Notes: generated from the letters alone by a model not told the origin. A DNA stretch of 64,000 bases from Phyto melanocephala (GCA_941918925.1 OW799236.1:72940465-73004464), one strand, 5' to 3'. Shown: positions 45,428 to 58,135, counted from the stretch's first letter. Numbers and translations: made by a program.

Positions 45428-46822
45428 TTTAAGGTTTGGTTAGCCGACTGTTGATGGAATGTAACCGCGCAGTTTACTTAACGTGCGACTTTAGTGTAGT
45501 TATAGAAACTATAAAAACGTACCATATGATTTGTAAATAAGCAACCAAAACAAAAGGTGTTGTCAACACTGTGCTTTAGAATTTATGGAAACGTTTTACA
45601 GCAATTTTTCTAAATCATTTTAAGACATTTAAATGCGGCTTTTAAAGTTTCGTGAATAGTATTTTTAATATAGACGTATATATATTTTATATATAACGTA
45701 TATTATATAAAACCTTGCTTTAAATATTTTGAAAGAACATAGCAACCAAAAGTTATTTTATAAATTTTATTTTGATGGTAGTGTTGCGATTTGTTGTACG
45801 ATTAATACCAGTTTTTAAATCAATTGTAAGGTTTAAGTGGATGTGTATGCATGTCATTATTTTTTATGTCACGCGTGGTCGTGATTAGATGTAAAATTAA
45901 TCGAGCATGACTATGCGTGGTTAAGAAATCTCGAAAAACTTAGGATAAAATGTTAAAAAGTTGTGCTTCAAACCGAAAGAAATTTGGTATCTTTGTTTAT
46001 CAAAGAAATTCCGGCATATAATAACTTTTCATGAGCGCTCGAGAAAAAACAATAATGAGAGAATGTGCGTGATTAAGAAATGTTCTTTGTGAGTATGCGT
46101 GATTATAATAGATTGAAAATTACACCGTGCGTGAACGTTTATTATTATATTTTTTGTTTGAAATACACATGAAGAAGGTAAATAATAATTATTTGGAATT
46201 ATATTTATTATGCGTGTCTTTTGTTGTACAATATAAACAAGGTTTATAACCAATTTTAGCGTTTAGGGGTAATTGTATAAGCCCGTGTTACAGCAGTTTG
46301 ATTTATGTACATAAAAGAAAAAAATATATACATATTTTTAATTTTTTATAAAAAATCAAAAAAAAATTTTTTTTTAAATTGTGGATCAATTATTTTAAAC
46401 AAATGTAAAAGAAATACAAAATCCTTTAAATAAAATTTGATCGATCGTCTTCTATACAATTAGGTATGGCTAAAACTTTTTGTAGGTAAAAAAATTTATT
46501 GCCCATTTTCATTATGAAATTTTTGGAAACTTTCTACATAATATTATATACACACTTTATTTATATATACATATGTATATAATTCCGATTTTTTAGAAAA
46601 TTTTTTATATTAGTTTCTTGTTTGGTTTAAACAAAGAATTTTCCATTTAAGTGACTTCCAAAATCAACAAGTTGACATCACTTTTCTATTTTTAACAGGT
46701 TCGGACGTTACAGCTACATACATCACATAACATTACTATAACTGCTCAAACTGTTTTACACACAACAAAAACGATCAGCCGTCCGTTCCGTTAAGGAAAC
46801 ATTACATTCCGGTCGGCTAATC
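45428..46822. mobile_element. Candidate DNA transposon with diverged inverted ends
   Basis: The left end reads CTTTAAGGTTTGGTTAGCCG then ACTGTTGATGGAATGTAAC. The right end, reverse-complemented, reads CTCTAAAGGCTGGATTAGCC then GACCGGAATGTAATG. Beyond that both contain GTTT(A/C)CTTAACG. The match extends over about 50 bp with small indels. The interior has no transposase I recognise, and no clear target duplication is visible. Confidence 0.4.
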
Positions 46823-49119
46823 CAGCCTTTAGAGTGTTAATTCACTCACAATGTACGCACTGGATTAGAAACAAATATAAAATGTGTCTTAGCAATCACA
46901 AATCTCATTTTAATTAGGCGAAAATTTTCGCATGGTTATCACGATCCAAATTCATAACGGTATGTGGATATATAATGATTCATGTACATAATCTTAATCG
47001 ATAAATAATAAATTTGCACTATCTAATGTGTAGAAACATTACATCATTAGTGGACGATTGGTAGATAGTTCAAATAACATCAATATTTGAGTTTGTTGGA
47101 AAAAAAGAACGGTCCAGAAAGATATTATTCCAGCCATGCTTAGAATACTTCTAATCATGCCTTTTATTATTGACTAAAGTTTTCAGGTCATATCATTTGC
47201 AAAAGAATTAAGTCTGATAAAAGTCAGTGTTTAGAGTATATGTATATAGCTGTGTTATTCCGTATTTCTGTCATCGGTACCATCAACTTCAATATGGCCG
47301 AATATACCACTATGCTGTTTAATAGGTGGGGCACACACACCAGTAGTTGGATCGTTAAAAAGGACACAAAAGTTTAATCGATTTCGGTTATCAGTAACAT
47401 ATTTTAACATCAAGTTGTTATTGTTATCTAAACGGCAATATTTTTGAGGCTGTTTGTTTTATTGACAGAAATTTAAATTTTATACCCAACTCAAAAACCA
47501 CTTGTTTAAGTCTCGGCTATGGCGCGACAACCTGTGGGAGTGATATTAGTGGTGAATCGATAAAAGTTAGTAAATCAGCAGGTTTAGGTGATCAGTTTTT
47601 TTTCCAATTTTCTTTTGAACCTACGTTTACGTTAAAACGCAAACATTTTTTCCCTAAAAAATTTAGTTTCTTTAAAGATAAAAAAACATGACTAGTGCGG
47701 TCTACCTTTCCCATAAATCAAGAATTGACCTAATGTGTGTGATCCATTCCTAACATGTTTGTTTTCAAATTTTGATCTGTGATAGACTAAGGTTTATCGA
47801 AAAATCAAACCTTAATCAAAAGTGAACTTATCTAGTTCACTTTAACGATTGCTGGTAATTTTTTTGCATTATATATATTCCAAGTAAAAACCTCATTACT
47901 TTGAACTAAAAAAATAACAAACTTTTCTAAGACTCCCACCTAAAAAAAATTTCCCAAGTGGTTTACAAAATATTTTCTCCATAACTTGACACAAACTACA
48001 AGTACAACAACATGGTAATTGTTATGTTTTCGTACAATGTTTCCAACATATTTGGTATTTATTTCCAATACTGCATTATGAGCATTAAATTGCATTATTT
48101 AAAATTTCTATATAATAACCGTTTTGATTTTCATCATTGGTTTATTTTATGTGCATTATATGTGCAATTTTGTATGTAAATATATATGTATGTTGTATTA
48201 TTTAAGAGGACCCTTTGCATGTTGCACACGCTTGTTTGCAACCACAACACGTTTCTGTCATATAAGTAGCTTTATTACTTTGCCTTTTTATGGATTTTTT
48301 TTATGTTATTTGTTTTTTGTTGTTGTCGTTTATACAAAAAGCATATGTATATGATGCCAAAAAATATATTTAACAGGAAGTTGTCCCTAAGATATGTTAA
48401 ATACAAAATAAATAAAAATTTTGTAATAAATAAAAATTTTTTCAAGATTTATTCTTTCATTTATCACAATTAAAAAAAATTCTTTGTAAAAATAAAGAAT
48501 GTTAATATGAACTCAAGCCTGATTAAAAATTTAAATATTAGTTTAAACAGAAAAGTTCAACAAAATAAAAATTCAATTTAAAAACTTTTAGTCTAAATTG
48601 TTATGAAGGAAAACTGCTAAAAAAATTTAAAATAATTTTTTTTTGAAGTAAAAATTTCTGCAGAAGTTTTTTTTTTCCAATTAATGTACAAAATATATTT
48701 CCCAATTAAGTTAAGGTTTTGATGTTTGATCCTTTGCAGTAAATATAGGGGTTACTTTTACTTTAATTAAGTATTTTTTTGTGAAGATATTACAATTGTT
48801 GCAGAATTTTTTATATCTTTTTTTTTTTTTTTTTTTTTGTTAACATTATTTTTATTTACATGTTAATTGTTGCTTACATTTTTGTAATTTACTTTAGACT
48901 AATTAAGATTTTATTTTATAACTTTGGCAACCTTAAAATTATGAACAATTCACACTTTGTAGTATACTTTCAGGACGCTTATAAAATAATAATTTCTAGA
49001 ATTTAAATTTCTTCAATTCACAACCCTCTATTGTATACATCCATTAAAACTAACTCCTCTTGTTCTAATACACTATACTACTTGATTTTTTTTTTTTTTT
49101 TGCGAAAAAATTCTTTCAG
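46823..49119. other. AT-rich DNA with two repeat scraps
   Basis: About 47230-47330 contains TATATAGCTGTGTTATTCCG and ATATGGCCGAATATACCAC, apparently both ends of a tiny Helentron-like remnant. About 48380-48560 is a reversed arm of foldback family F. There is a poly-T run at 48820-48838. Nothing else is recognised. Confidence 0.45.
48380..48560 (-). repeat. Foldback repeat family F, partial arm
   Basis: TTTCATTTATCACAATTAAA, AATATGAACTCAAGCCTGAT and TAAATATTAGTTTAAA are the reverse complement of 25000-25110. It lacks the central CCAGCTACG segment. Confidence 0.55.
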
Positions 49120-49236
49120 GCATGCAGGACCAGTCAACAGGAACGTTTTTAACACTTACGACGTCGATACTGTATTGGTTGACATTAAACCTGAAAATGT
49201 GTTAAATGAATATAAACAACTATATAATATTAACAG
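49120..49236 (+). CDS. Candidate internal exon of an unidentified host gene
   Basis: A 117-nt open segment lies between a strong 3' splice site (long T tract, then TTCTTTCAG) and a 5' splice site AACAG|GTATAA. Its codons are much less AT-biased than the flanks (ACGACGTCGATACTG). It encodes, from the second base, HAGPVNRNVFNTYDVDTVL and then VDIKPENVLNEYKQLYNINR. The length is a multiple of three, so flanking introns would be in the same phase. I do not recognise the protein. KPENVL resembles a kinase catalytic loop, but the surrounding residues do not support a kinase. If real, the gene runs on the plus strand and large introns surround this exon. Confidence 0.55.
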
Positions 49237-51771
49237 GTATAAAATTTATGTCTGTATATACTTTAAGGATTCAATGATTATTCTGTGGTACAACACAGCG
49301 TTAAGACAATATTGTGGAAAGCTGTACGACAAGCTTTAATTCAATTTATTTTTATACCCGCCACCAAAAAAATGGTGGGGGTATATTCATTTTGTCATTC
49401 CGTTTGTAACACATCGAAATATCCATTTTAGACCTCATAAAGTATATATATTCTGAATCGGGGTTTGATTTGATGACGATCTAGCTATGTCCGTCCGTCT
49501 GTCCGTCTGTTGAAAGCACGATAGAGGTCGCACCGAAAAAGCTAGAGGGCTCAAATTTTGCCAGAATCTTTCTTATAGACAATGTTTGTTTGGTATTGAA
49601 AATGGGCTTAATCGGAATATTAGGAAGAGAGTTATAGCTCGAAAAGCAAGAGTAGGTCGAAAAAACCGTGTCCTGCTAACATCGAATAAAATGGAATTGT
49701 GTCCAAACGGATAAACGTAGAGTCATGAAACTTCGGATATATATTTCTCGAGTCAAAAGAATATTTCTCCCCAAAAATTGCTTAAATCTATGCATTAGAA
49801 AAGGAGTTATAGATTAAAATGTACGACAATTTATACCGCTCAGTGTATATTTGAAATTTAAAACGTAATAAAACTGACAAAACTATGTGTACGATTCTGA
49901 AATTTTGCAAACATGGCTTTTTGGTCAAAGTCTTCGTTATAACGGAAAATAAATGTGCCACGCCCACTTTTTTCTTAAAATTTTTATAAAAATATATTAG
50001 TCATATATATTAGCATTTATTCATTGCAGATGGCAACATCTGTTGAAGGCGCCACTACATTTTGCAAACACTGAGGATGATGTCTTTGATGACCGAAGTT
50101 TGTTGACAAAAATTAACTAGAGTAATGATTTGTGCCCAACTTTACATATAGTTGTACACACAGTCTTATGAGGTTTAAGATTTAAAAATATTAAAAAAAA
50201 ATGTGCATCAGTAGATTTAAAATAAGTATTTGAATATTTAAAATACATATTTTAACTAAATTTTTTTTATCTATCTATTCTTTTGTAAAGGGTGGTTAAA
50301 TTTTAAGGGCCACAGGGTGATGCAAAATAGACATGCTCAGCATTTTGCTAAAACGGGAAACTTATTAGTAAGATTTTGATTTTTAAAGTTCTATAACATT
50401 TTACTTTTAAAAGATTTTCAAACGAAATAAGTTTTGTATAATTTTAAAATTTGTTAGCCATTAATACATGATTAATACATCTTTAGGTCTAAATTTTCCT
50501 AAATTCCTTTTTTTAATACACCATAACTTCTAGAAAACATAAGATAACAAAAAGAAATTAGCACCATTTAGTAGATAAAACTCTCCTCTATACCCCTATA
50601 CCCCACTGTATACCCGGGACGATCCGACCGTGATCACCAGACCAATTTTTGTGACACAAGGTCAAATATTTTTTGCAAAATTTTAGTAAAAGAGCTAAAC
50701 AAATTTTTTTGTAAAGTGTTTTTTTTAAGTATTTTAGTTTTTATACCCGCAACCAAAAAAATGGTATATATATATTCTGAATCGGGGTTTGATTTGATGA
50801 CGATCTAGCTATGTCCGCCCGTCTGTCCGTCTGTTAAAAGCACGATAGAGGTCCCATCGAAAAAGCTAGTGGGCTCAAATTTTGCCAGAATATGTCTTAT
50901 ACACAAGGTTTGTTTGGAATAGAAAATTGGCTAAATCGGAATATAAGGAAGAAAGTTATAGCTCGTAATGCAAGAGTAGGTCGAAAGAACCGTGTCCTTC
51001 CAACTTCGAATAAAATGGAGTTGTGTCCACCAGCATCTACGTGTGAGTCATGAAATTCCAAATATAAACTACTTGAGCAAAAACAATATATCTACCCAAA
51101 AATTGTCTAAATGCATGCATTAGGAAGGGAGTTAGAGATCAAAATGTACGAAAATTTATACCGCGCAGTGTATTTTTCAGTATGTTCAAAATTTTAAACC
51201 TAATAAGAGTGGCAAAATTAGATCTACGATTCTGAAATTTTGCAGGAATTGCTTTTTGGTCAAAAGCTTTCTTCTGACGGAAAATAAATGTGACACGCCA
51301 ACCTCCCATACAACGTTTGCTCTCAAATTCTTATAATTTCTCTATAAGTCGAATAATAAAGGACTTTATTGAAATTTATAAGTTGTATTTATTAGAATAA
51401 ATAACTTCGACACACCTACTATAACGCCCACTTTTCACGTTATCTACTGTTAATGAAATTTAAATTTATAAAACCGACAAAATTAGAGGTATGATGATAA
51501 AATTTGCTACAGAAATCCTTCTAGTCAATGTTATTGTTATGCCAGAAAATTTAGGTGACACGCCCACTCTTACGCCCACATCCTATATAATGCCTTATCT
51601 CAAATTCATATAATTTCTCAATGAATAAATATTTTGGAAGAATTACGGACTATATTGAAATATCTAAGTTGTATTTATTAGCAGAAATTTTATAAACACG
51701 CTTACTTTAACTCCCATTTTCACTGAAACACTTAATTTACGAAAACATTTTACCAGCATATCGAAGTTATA

Positions 51772-52262
51772 AAGGGTGGGTTAATTTTAAGGGCCGATGT
51801 TGATTTTGAATAAAACACAAATTATTTAGGAAATTATTATCATTTCTTTTTTAATGATAATATTTGTATGGTTCAATTATGTGTGGAACAAAATATCGGC
51901 CAAATGGTCCCCGCGACCTCAACGGCACACCTCGATCCGATAGTCCAAATTTTCAATAACATTGCTGATGCTCAATTGTTTGGCACGATGATGAGTTGAA
52001 GTTGACTGTTTTTTTTGCCACACTATCGTGAAAAACAGGAATGCTTCTCATTTAACGAATTAAGAAGGCATTCATAGATGCTCTAACATTTTATACAGAC
52101 CTGGGGCCGAATTATGGCCATCGATATCGATCGAAATTTTACTCGAACGATCAAGTACGCTGTGTTTTAGGTATAGAGATTCTAATAAGAGTTTTCAAAT
52201 TTCGATCACGGTCAAGTGCCGTAATTCGGCCTCTGTTTTGAATTTAAAATTTAACCACCCTC
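51772..52262 (-). mobile_element. Mariner derivative in family A copy 6
   Basis: Same inverted ends and TA flanks (51770-51771, 52263-52264) as in the other copies. It has the same right-hand deletion as copy 3, containing the palindromic insert at 52105-52231. Confidence 0.8.
52105..52231. mobile_element. Small palindromic MITE, second copy
   Basis: GGCCGAATTATGGCCATCGA on the left and CAAGTGCCGTAATTCGGCC on the right. Homologous to 21238-21360 and at the same position inside the host, so inherited with it rather than inserted independently. Confidence 0.7.
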
Positions 52263-52406
52263 TACAAAGAAAGTGATGTATATTTTATTATAAAGAGATT
52301 ATTCCAAGCGATTAACAAAATAATAATTATTGTGCTTTAAATGTACACAAAATTGGTGGTGGGTATAAAAGATTCGGCACAGCCGAATATAGTGCTCTTA
52401 CTTGTT

Positions 52407-53070
52407 TTGTTTGTTTTTGTTTAAGCTGTGTACTTAATGTGAAAACGATAACAGAAATATAATGCGAAATACATATATCAATTAAAATATATATTAAAAT
52501 ATATGTCCCAAAATGAGAATTGCCAAATAGTCCCAAAAAAATCCATTTATTGCAACAACACCCAAAATTAGAGCTATTTTGAGTTTATTTTATTTGTTAT
52601 TATTTTTCATTTTAGCAAAAATTAAAAACTACCCCAATGTTAGTAAAAGAAAAAAAATTATCCAAGAATTTGCAATTTTTTGTAGTATTTTCAATTGATA
52701 ACATTTCAAAATACATACCCATCAGAAAACTTCATTATTAAGCAGAGCAAAAGCGTTCTACATTTTCTTATAAGCTTTGCTTACAATCAGTGTATTATGT
52801 AATATCCGAAAATACTAAAGTTATGAACACTAGGGATACGACTTTTTTACAATTTTTGAAAATATCAAAATGGCCCTATCAATACCATGTAGTGCATAAA
52901 AAAACAATAAGAACTGCATCTTTAGATTTTCAATATCGTTAAAAAAGGTCCGCGTCAAATGCAATTAAGTTTAGGATCAGTAAGTTCTAAAAAATTAAGT
53001 AATTTCACTTAACATAGATTTTAGATTGTGATTTTGATTATAATCATATAATTACATTAAGAAATGTAAA
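52407..53070. other. AT-rich DNA, nothing recognised
   Basis: No coding or element signature seen. Confidence 0.45.
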
Positions 53071-54008
53071 TCTATATATATACAAATCAATGTGTGTTTG
53101 TATGTTTGTTTGTGCTTTATAGACGGTTAAACGGCTGAACCGATTTCCTTGAAATTTTCACAGAATCTTTCTGTATGTCTGAAAGGAACTATAGGCTATA
53201 CTTTGGTTTGAAATTGTAAGTGGGCGGGGTGCCACGCCCTATTAAAGAATAAGTATTAAATTTTATATAACACGAAAGTTAATGCAGCTAGAGTCTTCAG
53301 TGCGGTAAACTTTGACATCCACACGAAAATTTTGATAAAAAATGGGCGGACTTTCACTAGTAGGCGTGGCCACATGAATTAAATACTAAATTTCGTATAT
53401 TTAAAAAACGATATCGATTAGATTAGAGCAAGAGCAACTTTGACACCCAAAGAAACATTTCTGGAAAAAATTCGTACATTAGAAATAGTGGGCGTGGCAG
53501 CTCTCATAGCAATTGAAAACTAAAATTCGTATATTCGGGAAGCGATAACAGTTAGAGTACCCAAATTTTGCACGAGAAGCTTTGACATCTATATGACTAT
53601 TTTGATAAGAAATTGATGCTTTAGTAATAGTGGGCGTGGCACCTGTCATATGAATGAAATACAAAACTTCGTATATCTGGGAAGCGATAATAGTTAGAGT
53701 ACCCAAATTTTGCACGAGAAGCTTTGACATCTATCTGACTATTTTGATAAGAAATGGTTGATTTAGTAATCGTGGGCGTGGCACCTGTCATATGAATGAA
53801 ATACAAAACTTTGTATATCTGGGAAGCGATAATAGTTAGAGTACCCAAATTTTGTAAGAGACACTTTGACGTCTATATGATTATTTGAATAAGAAATGGT
53901 TGATTTAATAATAGTAGGCATGGCACTTGCAAAATAAATATATTTTTTAACTATAAAATTTTTATTTCATTACGATGGGGGTGGCAAAGCACACCGGGTA
54001 TTAGCTAG
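53071..54008 (+). mobile_element. Non-autonomous Helitron, family C, with tandem 141-bp units
   Basis: Starts TCTATATATATACAAATC and ends GGGTATTAGCTAG, preceded by A and followed by T. This gives canonical Helitron ends (5' TC, 3' CTAG, insertion between A and T). The start leads into the usual GTTTGT...GACGGTTAAACGGCTGAA region. The body consists of about five diverged units of roughly 141 bp, each with GTGGGCGTGGCACCTGTCAT and AGTACCCAAATTTTGCACGA. There is a short hairpin GGTGGCAAAGCACACC before the end. No Rep/helicase gene is encoded. Confidence 0.85.
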
Positions 54009-55649
54009 TAGTTAAATAATTATTAAATAAAAAATTTTGAAAAAATAAAAAAAATCTTAAAGGGCCTTCAGAAATCGGCTTCGATGCGGAACGTTTTTGT
54101 TCCTGAGGAAACATTTTTCGGTTTCAGCACAACATCGGCTACAGCGTGGTGATGGGGCCTTATTTTGGTTGTACCCCTAATGTACACAATAACCAAATAT
54201 TTGACGAACCAGAAGAAACCACTAAAATATATCAATTTCTGCCTCAATTAATAAATGCTTTTTAAAATAAATTGCTCTATATAAAAGCTTATGATTTTTT
54301 TTTTTTGTTTCATACAAAACTAGCGATAAATTTTTATTTAACAAAAAAAAGTAATGTATATGTAGCTATTTCTTCTTTTTTAATTATCAGTGCATTTTCG
54401 ATTTGTAGGTAATTGTAGATGACTTTTCGTTTAATATAAATTTTTAAATTATAAATAGTTTGCCTTTTATGTATGTAACTTGTCGTTAAAAATGTCAAAC
54501 TAACAAAAATGTCTTTTTAAACACCCATCCAGTATTAAACAGCGTTACTTACATTGTACTTTAAAAGGAAGCTTAAACGTTACCTTGTATGAATATAAAA
54601 ACTGTTTCTTGAAAAATGTATTCGTAGCTGACAGTAGTGATGACAACCATATAAAGCAATTTTGCACATTTATGTGTTTGTACTCTCCCTGTCTTTGTCG
54701 CGTACACATACACTTACTCATACACGAAAATATTAAGAAAAAAACTGCATGAAATATCGGACAATAGTAGTTCCATGTAATAGTTTATTCATTTTAACTT
54801 TCAGTTACACTTCCACATGCTTTAAATCAAATGCGAAATGTATGCAAATGAAAAAAAGAACTAAAAGTGGCAAAATCATGCATAACATTGCATTTCCGTT
54901 AAGAAATGTTACGTCTTTTTCTTTACCTTTTAGTAGTTCGTTTTTATCGGTTCTTCTATGTGAAGTAATTTATACTTTTGTTACTCAAAAGAGGGATTCT
55001 ATGTTGGGGTTTTCGGGTAATTTACTATTTACATGTCTAATAGGTGTGTCATATTAAATTCCCTATAACAGTAATTAGTTATCACATCACAACCACATTT
55101 TATATGTTCACAAGGAGTGTTGTCATGTAGTATTGTCATAAGTAATTTGCAAGGATTAAAATATATTTTATTGTTAATTATATTCTTTGCAAATTATTTT
55201 TAAGTCTTGAAATCTTGAATACTGACGAAATGATATGATAGCACACCTAATGATTTCACAAATTATTCTATTTTAAATTTGTTTTAATATCTATTTCGTC
55301 ACCTTAACCAAGCAATTGTTTGAAAAGTAATATTTATATATTTATTTAAATCAAGCAGCTTAAACGTAAAGGCAATGTTTACTTTTAACGAAAACTTCGA
55401 TATGGTTGTCCTCTAAATATATTTTTATTTAGAAACAAAGTAACATTATATTTATAGACTAGCTAAAAGAATAACAAATAACCATAATATGTTAGATAAA
55501 ACAATAACTGACGTCTTCAAAAACAATAGTTTAGGTTTTTTTTTGACAAATTTGTCTACAACATCTGTCAAATAAACCTTAAATATTATTTATAAATACG
55601 GCAGTAAATGTAAAGTAGTAAAAAGTAAAAAATTTTTAGTTGTGCTGTT
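54009..55649. other. AT-rich DNA, nothing recognised
   Basis: Apart from a more GC-balanced patch at 54060-54180 of unknown origin, nothing is recognised. Open frames such as 54749-55057 show no family pattern. Confidence 0.45.
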
Positions 55650-56075
55650 TGCCATAAAAAATTAGATGTTATTTTTGGCTACTTGCACTTGACCTGTCAT
55701 GAAAATTATAATTTCGTAAATAGAAAAGTGGGCGGGGCCACGCTTATAAGTAAGTTATAAAGTTGAATTTTCTGATACTTTTCACACATATTGAGCTGTT
55801 ATAACTATACAGCTCGTAATTAGAAAATTGGGCAGGGCCACGCCTATAAGAAATAAGTTATCATTTTTAGCTACTTGCACTAGATCGATTTTTCTGAAAC
55901 TTTGCACATATATTGAGTTATCATGACTATACAATTTCGTGATTAGAAAAGTGGGCAGTGCCGCCCCCATTAAAAAAATTATAATATTAAGCTTTTTTCA
56001 CTTGGTATTCAATTTAAATTCAGAATGCATTTTTATTCATTAAGGGGCGTAGCAACGCGCGCCGGTCTTTTCTAG
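55650..56075 (+). mobile_element. 5'-truncated Helitron, family D
   Basis: Three units of about 121 bp (TACTTGCACTAGATCGATTT, GAAACTTTGCACATATATTG, AGTGGGCAGTGCCGCCCCC) followed by a terminal region GGGGCGTAGCAACGCGCGCC and TTTTCTAG, then T. The 3' CTAG|T end and small hairpin GCGTAGCAACGC fit Helitrons. The usual TCTATATATATAAAA start is absent. Confidence 0.75.
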
Positions 56076-56215
56076 TTTAAATATAAAAATGATAATTTTC
56101 AGCCATTATTTGTTTTAACCACAATTATATTTACAATCCAATCATAGTATGTTGCTTTTCGAATATGATCACTTTAACCATGATTTTTATTTGCGTGTAT
56201 TAATAGCTAAAAAGT

Positions 56216-56268
56216 GTTTGTTTGTTTGTTTATTTGTTTGTTTGTTTGTTTGTTTTTTTGTTTGTTTT
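56216..56268. repeat. (TTTG)n microsatellite
   Basis: About 13 tetranucleotide units with minor interruptions, immediately upstream of a decayed family A end. Confidence 0.9.
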
Positions 56269-56275
56269 AAATAAA

Positions 56276-56491
56276 ACAAGAGATACCTATCACCAAACCA
56301 TAAGTATTTCTCTCCCTCTCACTTTTTATGTTCGAGGTCTATCATGCTTATGGACTGACGGACTGACACACGTCCTAAAATGAAACCAATTTTCAGAAAA
56401 TATTATATGAATGAATATTTTGATGTGTTACAAACGAAATGACAAAATGAATACATATTCCCAGACAATTTTTTTGGTAGTGGATATAAAA
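56276..56491 (-). mobile_element. Short decayed family A fragment
   Basis: On the minus strand it has TTTTTATATCCACTACCAAA at 56491 leftward, CATTTCGTTTGTAACACATC, a remnant TA tract, and GTGTGTCAGTCCGTCAGTCC, then jumps to a CTTGTTTTA end. It is a deletion derivative of about 216 bp retaining both tips. Confidence 0.65.
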
Positions 56492-57583
56492 AGAAATAAA
56501 TCAATTTATATAAAGGTTGGGAATGTTCCCACTGAAGTAAGTTTTGTTTTAATAACGTTTTAAGACATCTTCGGCTATTTTTAATTTATTTAGATTATTT
56601 CATTCAGTAGATTTCATTTAAACTATACAACCATATACATAGTTAAAATCTTGAAATATCTGTGGCAAAATAGCCGACTTAAGATTTTTTTTACACAAGG
56701 AGTCTATTGAATAATTTTTCAAACAACTTTTTATAAAATTCCCATTTGTACCAAAACTATTAAATAACTCTTCGATACCGAGTGTTAGAAAAGTTAAATA
56801 AAAACCCTACATTTTACACACACATATATACACATTTAAACTAAGAAATAACTTTCGGCATCGAAAACTAAACAATATGGACAACCAAAAAAAAAAAAAC
56901 ATAAGAATTAAACAACAAGCCAAATGAAAAAGAACCAAAACTTGAACAAATTCTTGCAATTGCTGTTGTTTCGAATTTAGTTTTCTTGTCACATTATGGC
57001 AATTGTTGCTGTTATTATTTGTTGTAAGTTGTACTTTGTGTACAAATACTTTTGCATACACTCACTCGCATACATAAGCACACGTGTAGTTATAGTTACA
57101 TACACGTTATGTACGTTATAATTTTGTGATTGAAATTTCCTTTTCAATTTGTAACGGAAACCGGAAGTTGTTAACAAGCGTTACAAGAAAATAAATTGCA
57201 TGACGACAGAAATTGAATAGGAATGCATGACTGTAATAAATAGTATTAGTTAGACTAAATAAAAAGTCTTGTTTAAAGGCAAAAAGTATACAATCAACAC
57301 CATACAATTATTACAGCTATAGATACTTGAAACTTCAAAAATAATCTGCAATATCATAGACAATGTAATTAAAAAGTTACGATGTGATTTATGTACCGCC
57401 AAATATTTGCTTATTAAAAATGAAAAACATAATTTCTCGTTTAAGCTATTGAATATGTGTCTAAAGAAAAATAATTAAATTTTTTATTTTTTATTTTTTA
57501 TAATAGAAAATTGTTTAAAGATTTGTTTAAAAAATAAAGTATTATTCATTTTAACATTTTAAACGTTTTTTTAACAAACTAAA
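56492..57583. other. AT-rich DNA, nothing recognised
   Basis: Single-copy-looking sequence with CAACAACA-type motifs. No gene or element signature. Confidence 0.4.
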
Positions 57584-58135
57584 CTGGGTCCGCCAAATAA
57601 CTTCTTTTTTTTTTTTCTTTTAAATGTTATAAAAAAAGGTGTAGCTTTGGCTGTGTGGCACGTAGCGCCGTCCTGTTGAAACCAAATGTTGCCAATATCC
57701 TCCTCTTCAATTTCTGTAAACAAAAATTCGTCAAATATGACTCGATAACGATATCCATTGACTACGGCCACTCCTTGCTTATTTTCGAAGAAAAGTGGCC
57801 CAAATATGCCTCTGGACCAAAATCTGCACCAAACAGTGACTTGTTTTGGGTGTATCGGCTTTTCAATGTATGCGTGCGGGTTTTCTGTGCCCCAAATGCG
57901 ACAATTTTCCTTGTTTGTAAGATCAAAATGAGCTTCATCTGAAAAGATGATTTTTTTTGGCAAAATCGGCCAAAGTAATGTCGCAATATTTCTCAGCGTT
58001 GTTCAAGCGTATACACAACCATATTCATTCAGCGGAAGGATAAAACTAATTGTCTGTCAAATCAGACATGAGCTAAGTGTTACCATTCACGAAATAAGCA
58101 CTAGTTAAAAAAAAAACGTTAGATGGCGGACCCTT
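57584..58135 (-). pseudogene. Internally deleted mariner with partial transposase
   Basis: Ends are GGGTCCGCCAAATAAC (57586) and GTTAGATGGCGGACCC (to 58133), inverted with one or two mismatches. The minus-strand frame at 57571-57963 reads IIFSDEAHFDLTNKENCRIW (first catalytic D), VTVWCRFWSRGIFGPLFF, VVNGYRYRVI and IWFQQDGATCHTAKA (second D). It then runs off into the right end without the third D. The N-terminal DNA-binding domain is lost upstream. At about 550 bp it is a MITE-like derivative that kept the middle of the gene. Confidence 0.85.

Larger units (their letters stand above)
49349..52406 (+). mobile_element. Helentron-associated element, family A copy 6 (two-headed)
   Basis: Heads at 49349 and about 50738, with the tail at 52406 (hairpin TTCGGCACAGCCGAA, CTTACTTGTT). 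It matches copy 3 closely throughout, including the shared palindromic MITE in the mariner. It lacks the Harbinger: the site near 50185 is intact, giving a direct before/after comparison. Length 3058 bp, the likely full length of this subfamily. Confidence 0.82.

Noticed and set aside
49180..49236. Protein kinase catalytic loop (KPENVL)
   Set aside because: The invariant HRD is absent before it (VDIKPENVL) and no other kinase motif is visible, so the similarity is probably coincidental.
53479..53848. Overlapping open frames repeating MTGATPTITK
   Set aside because: Repetition comes from the 141-bp Helitron units, not from a repeat protein.
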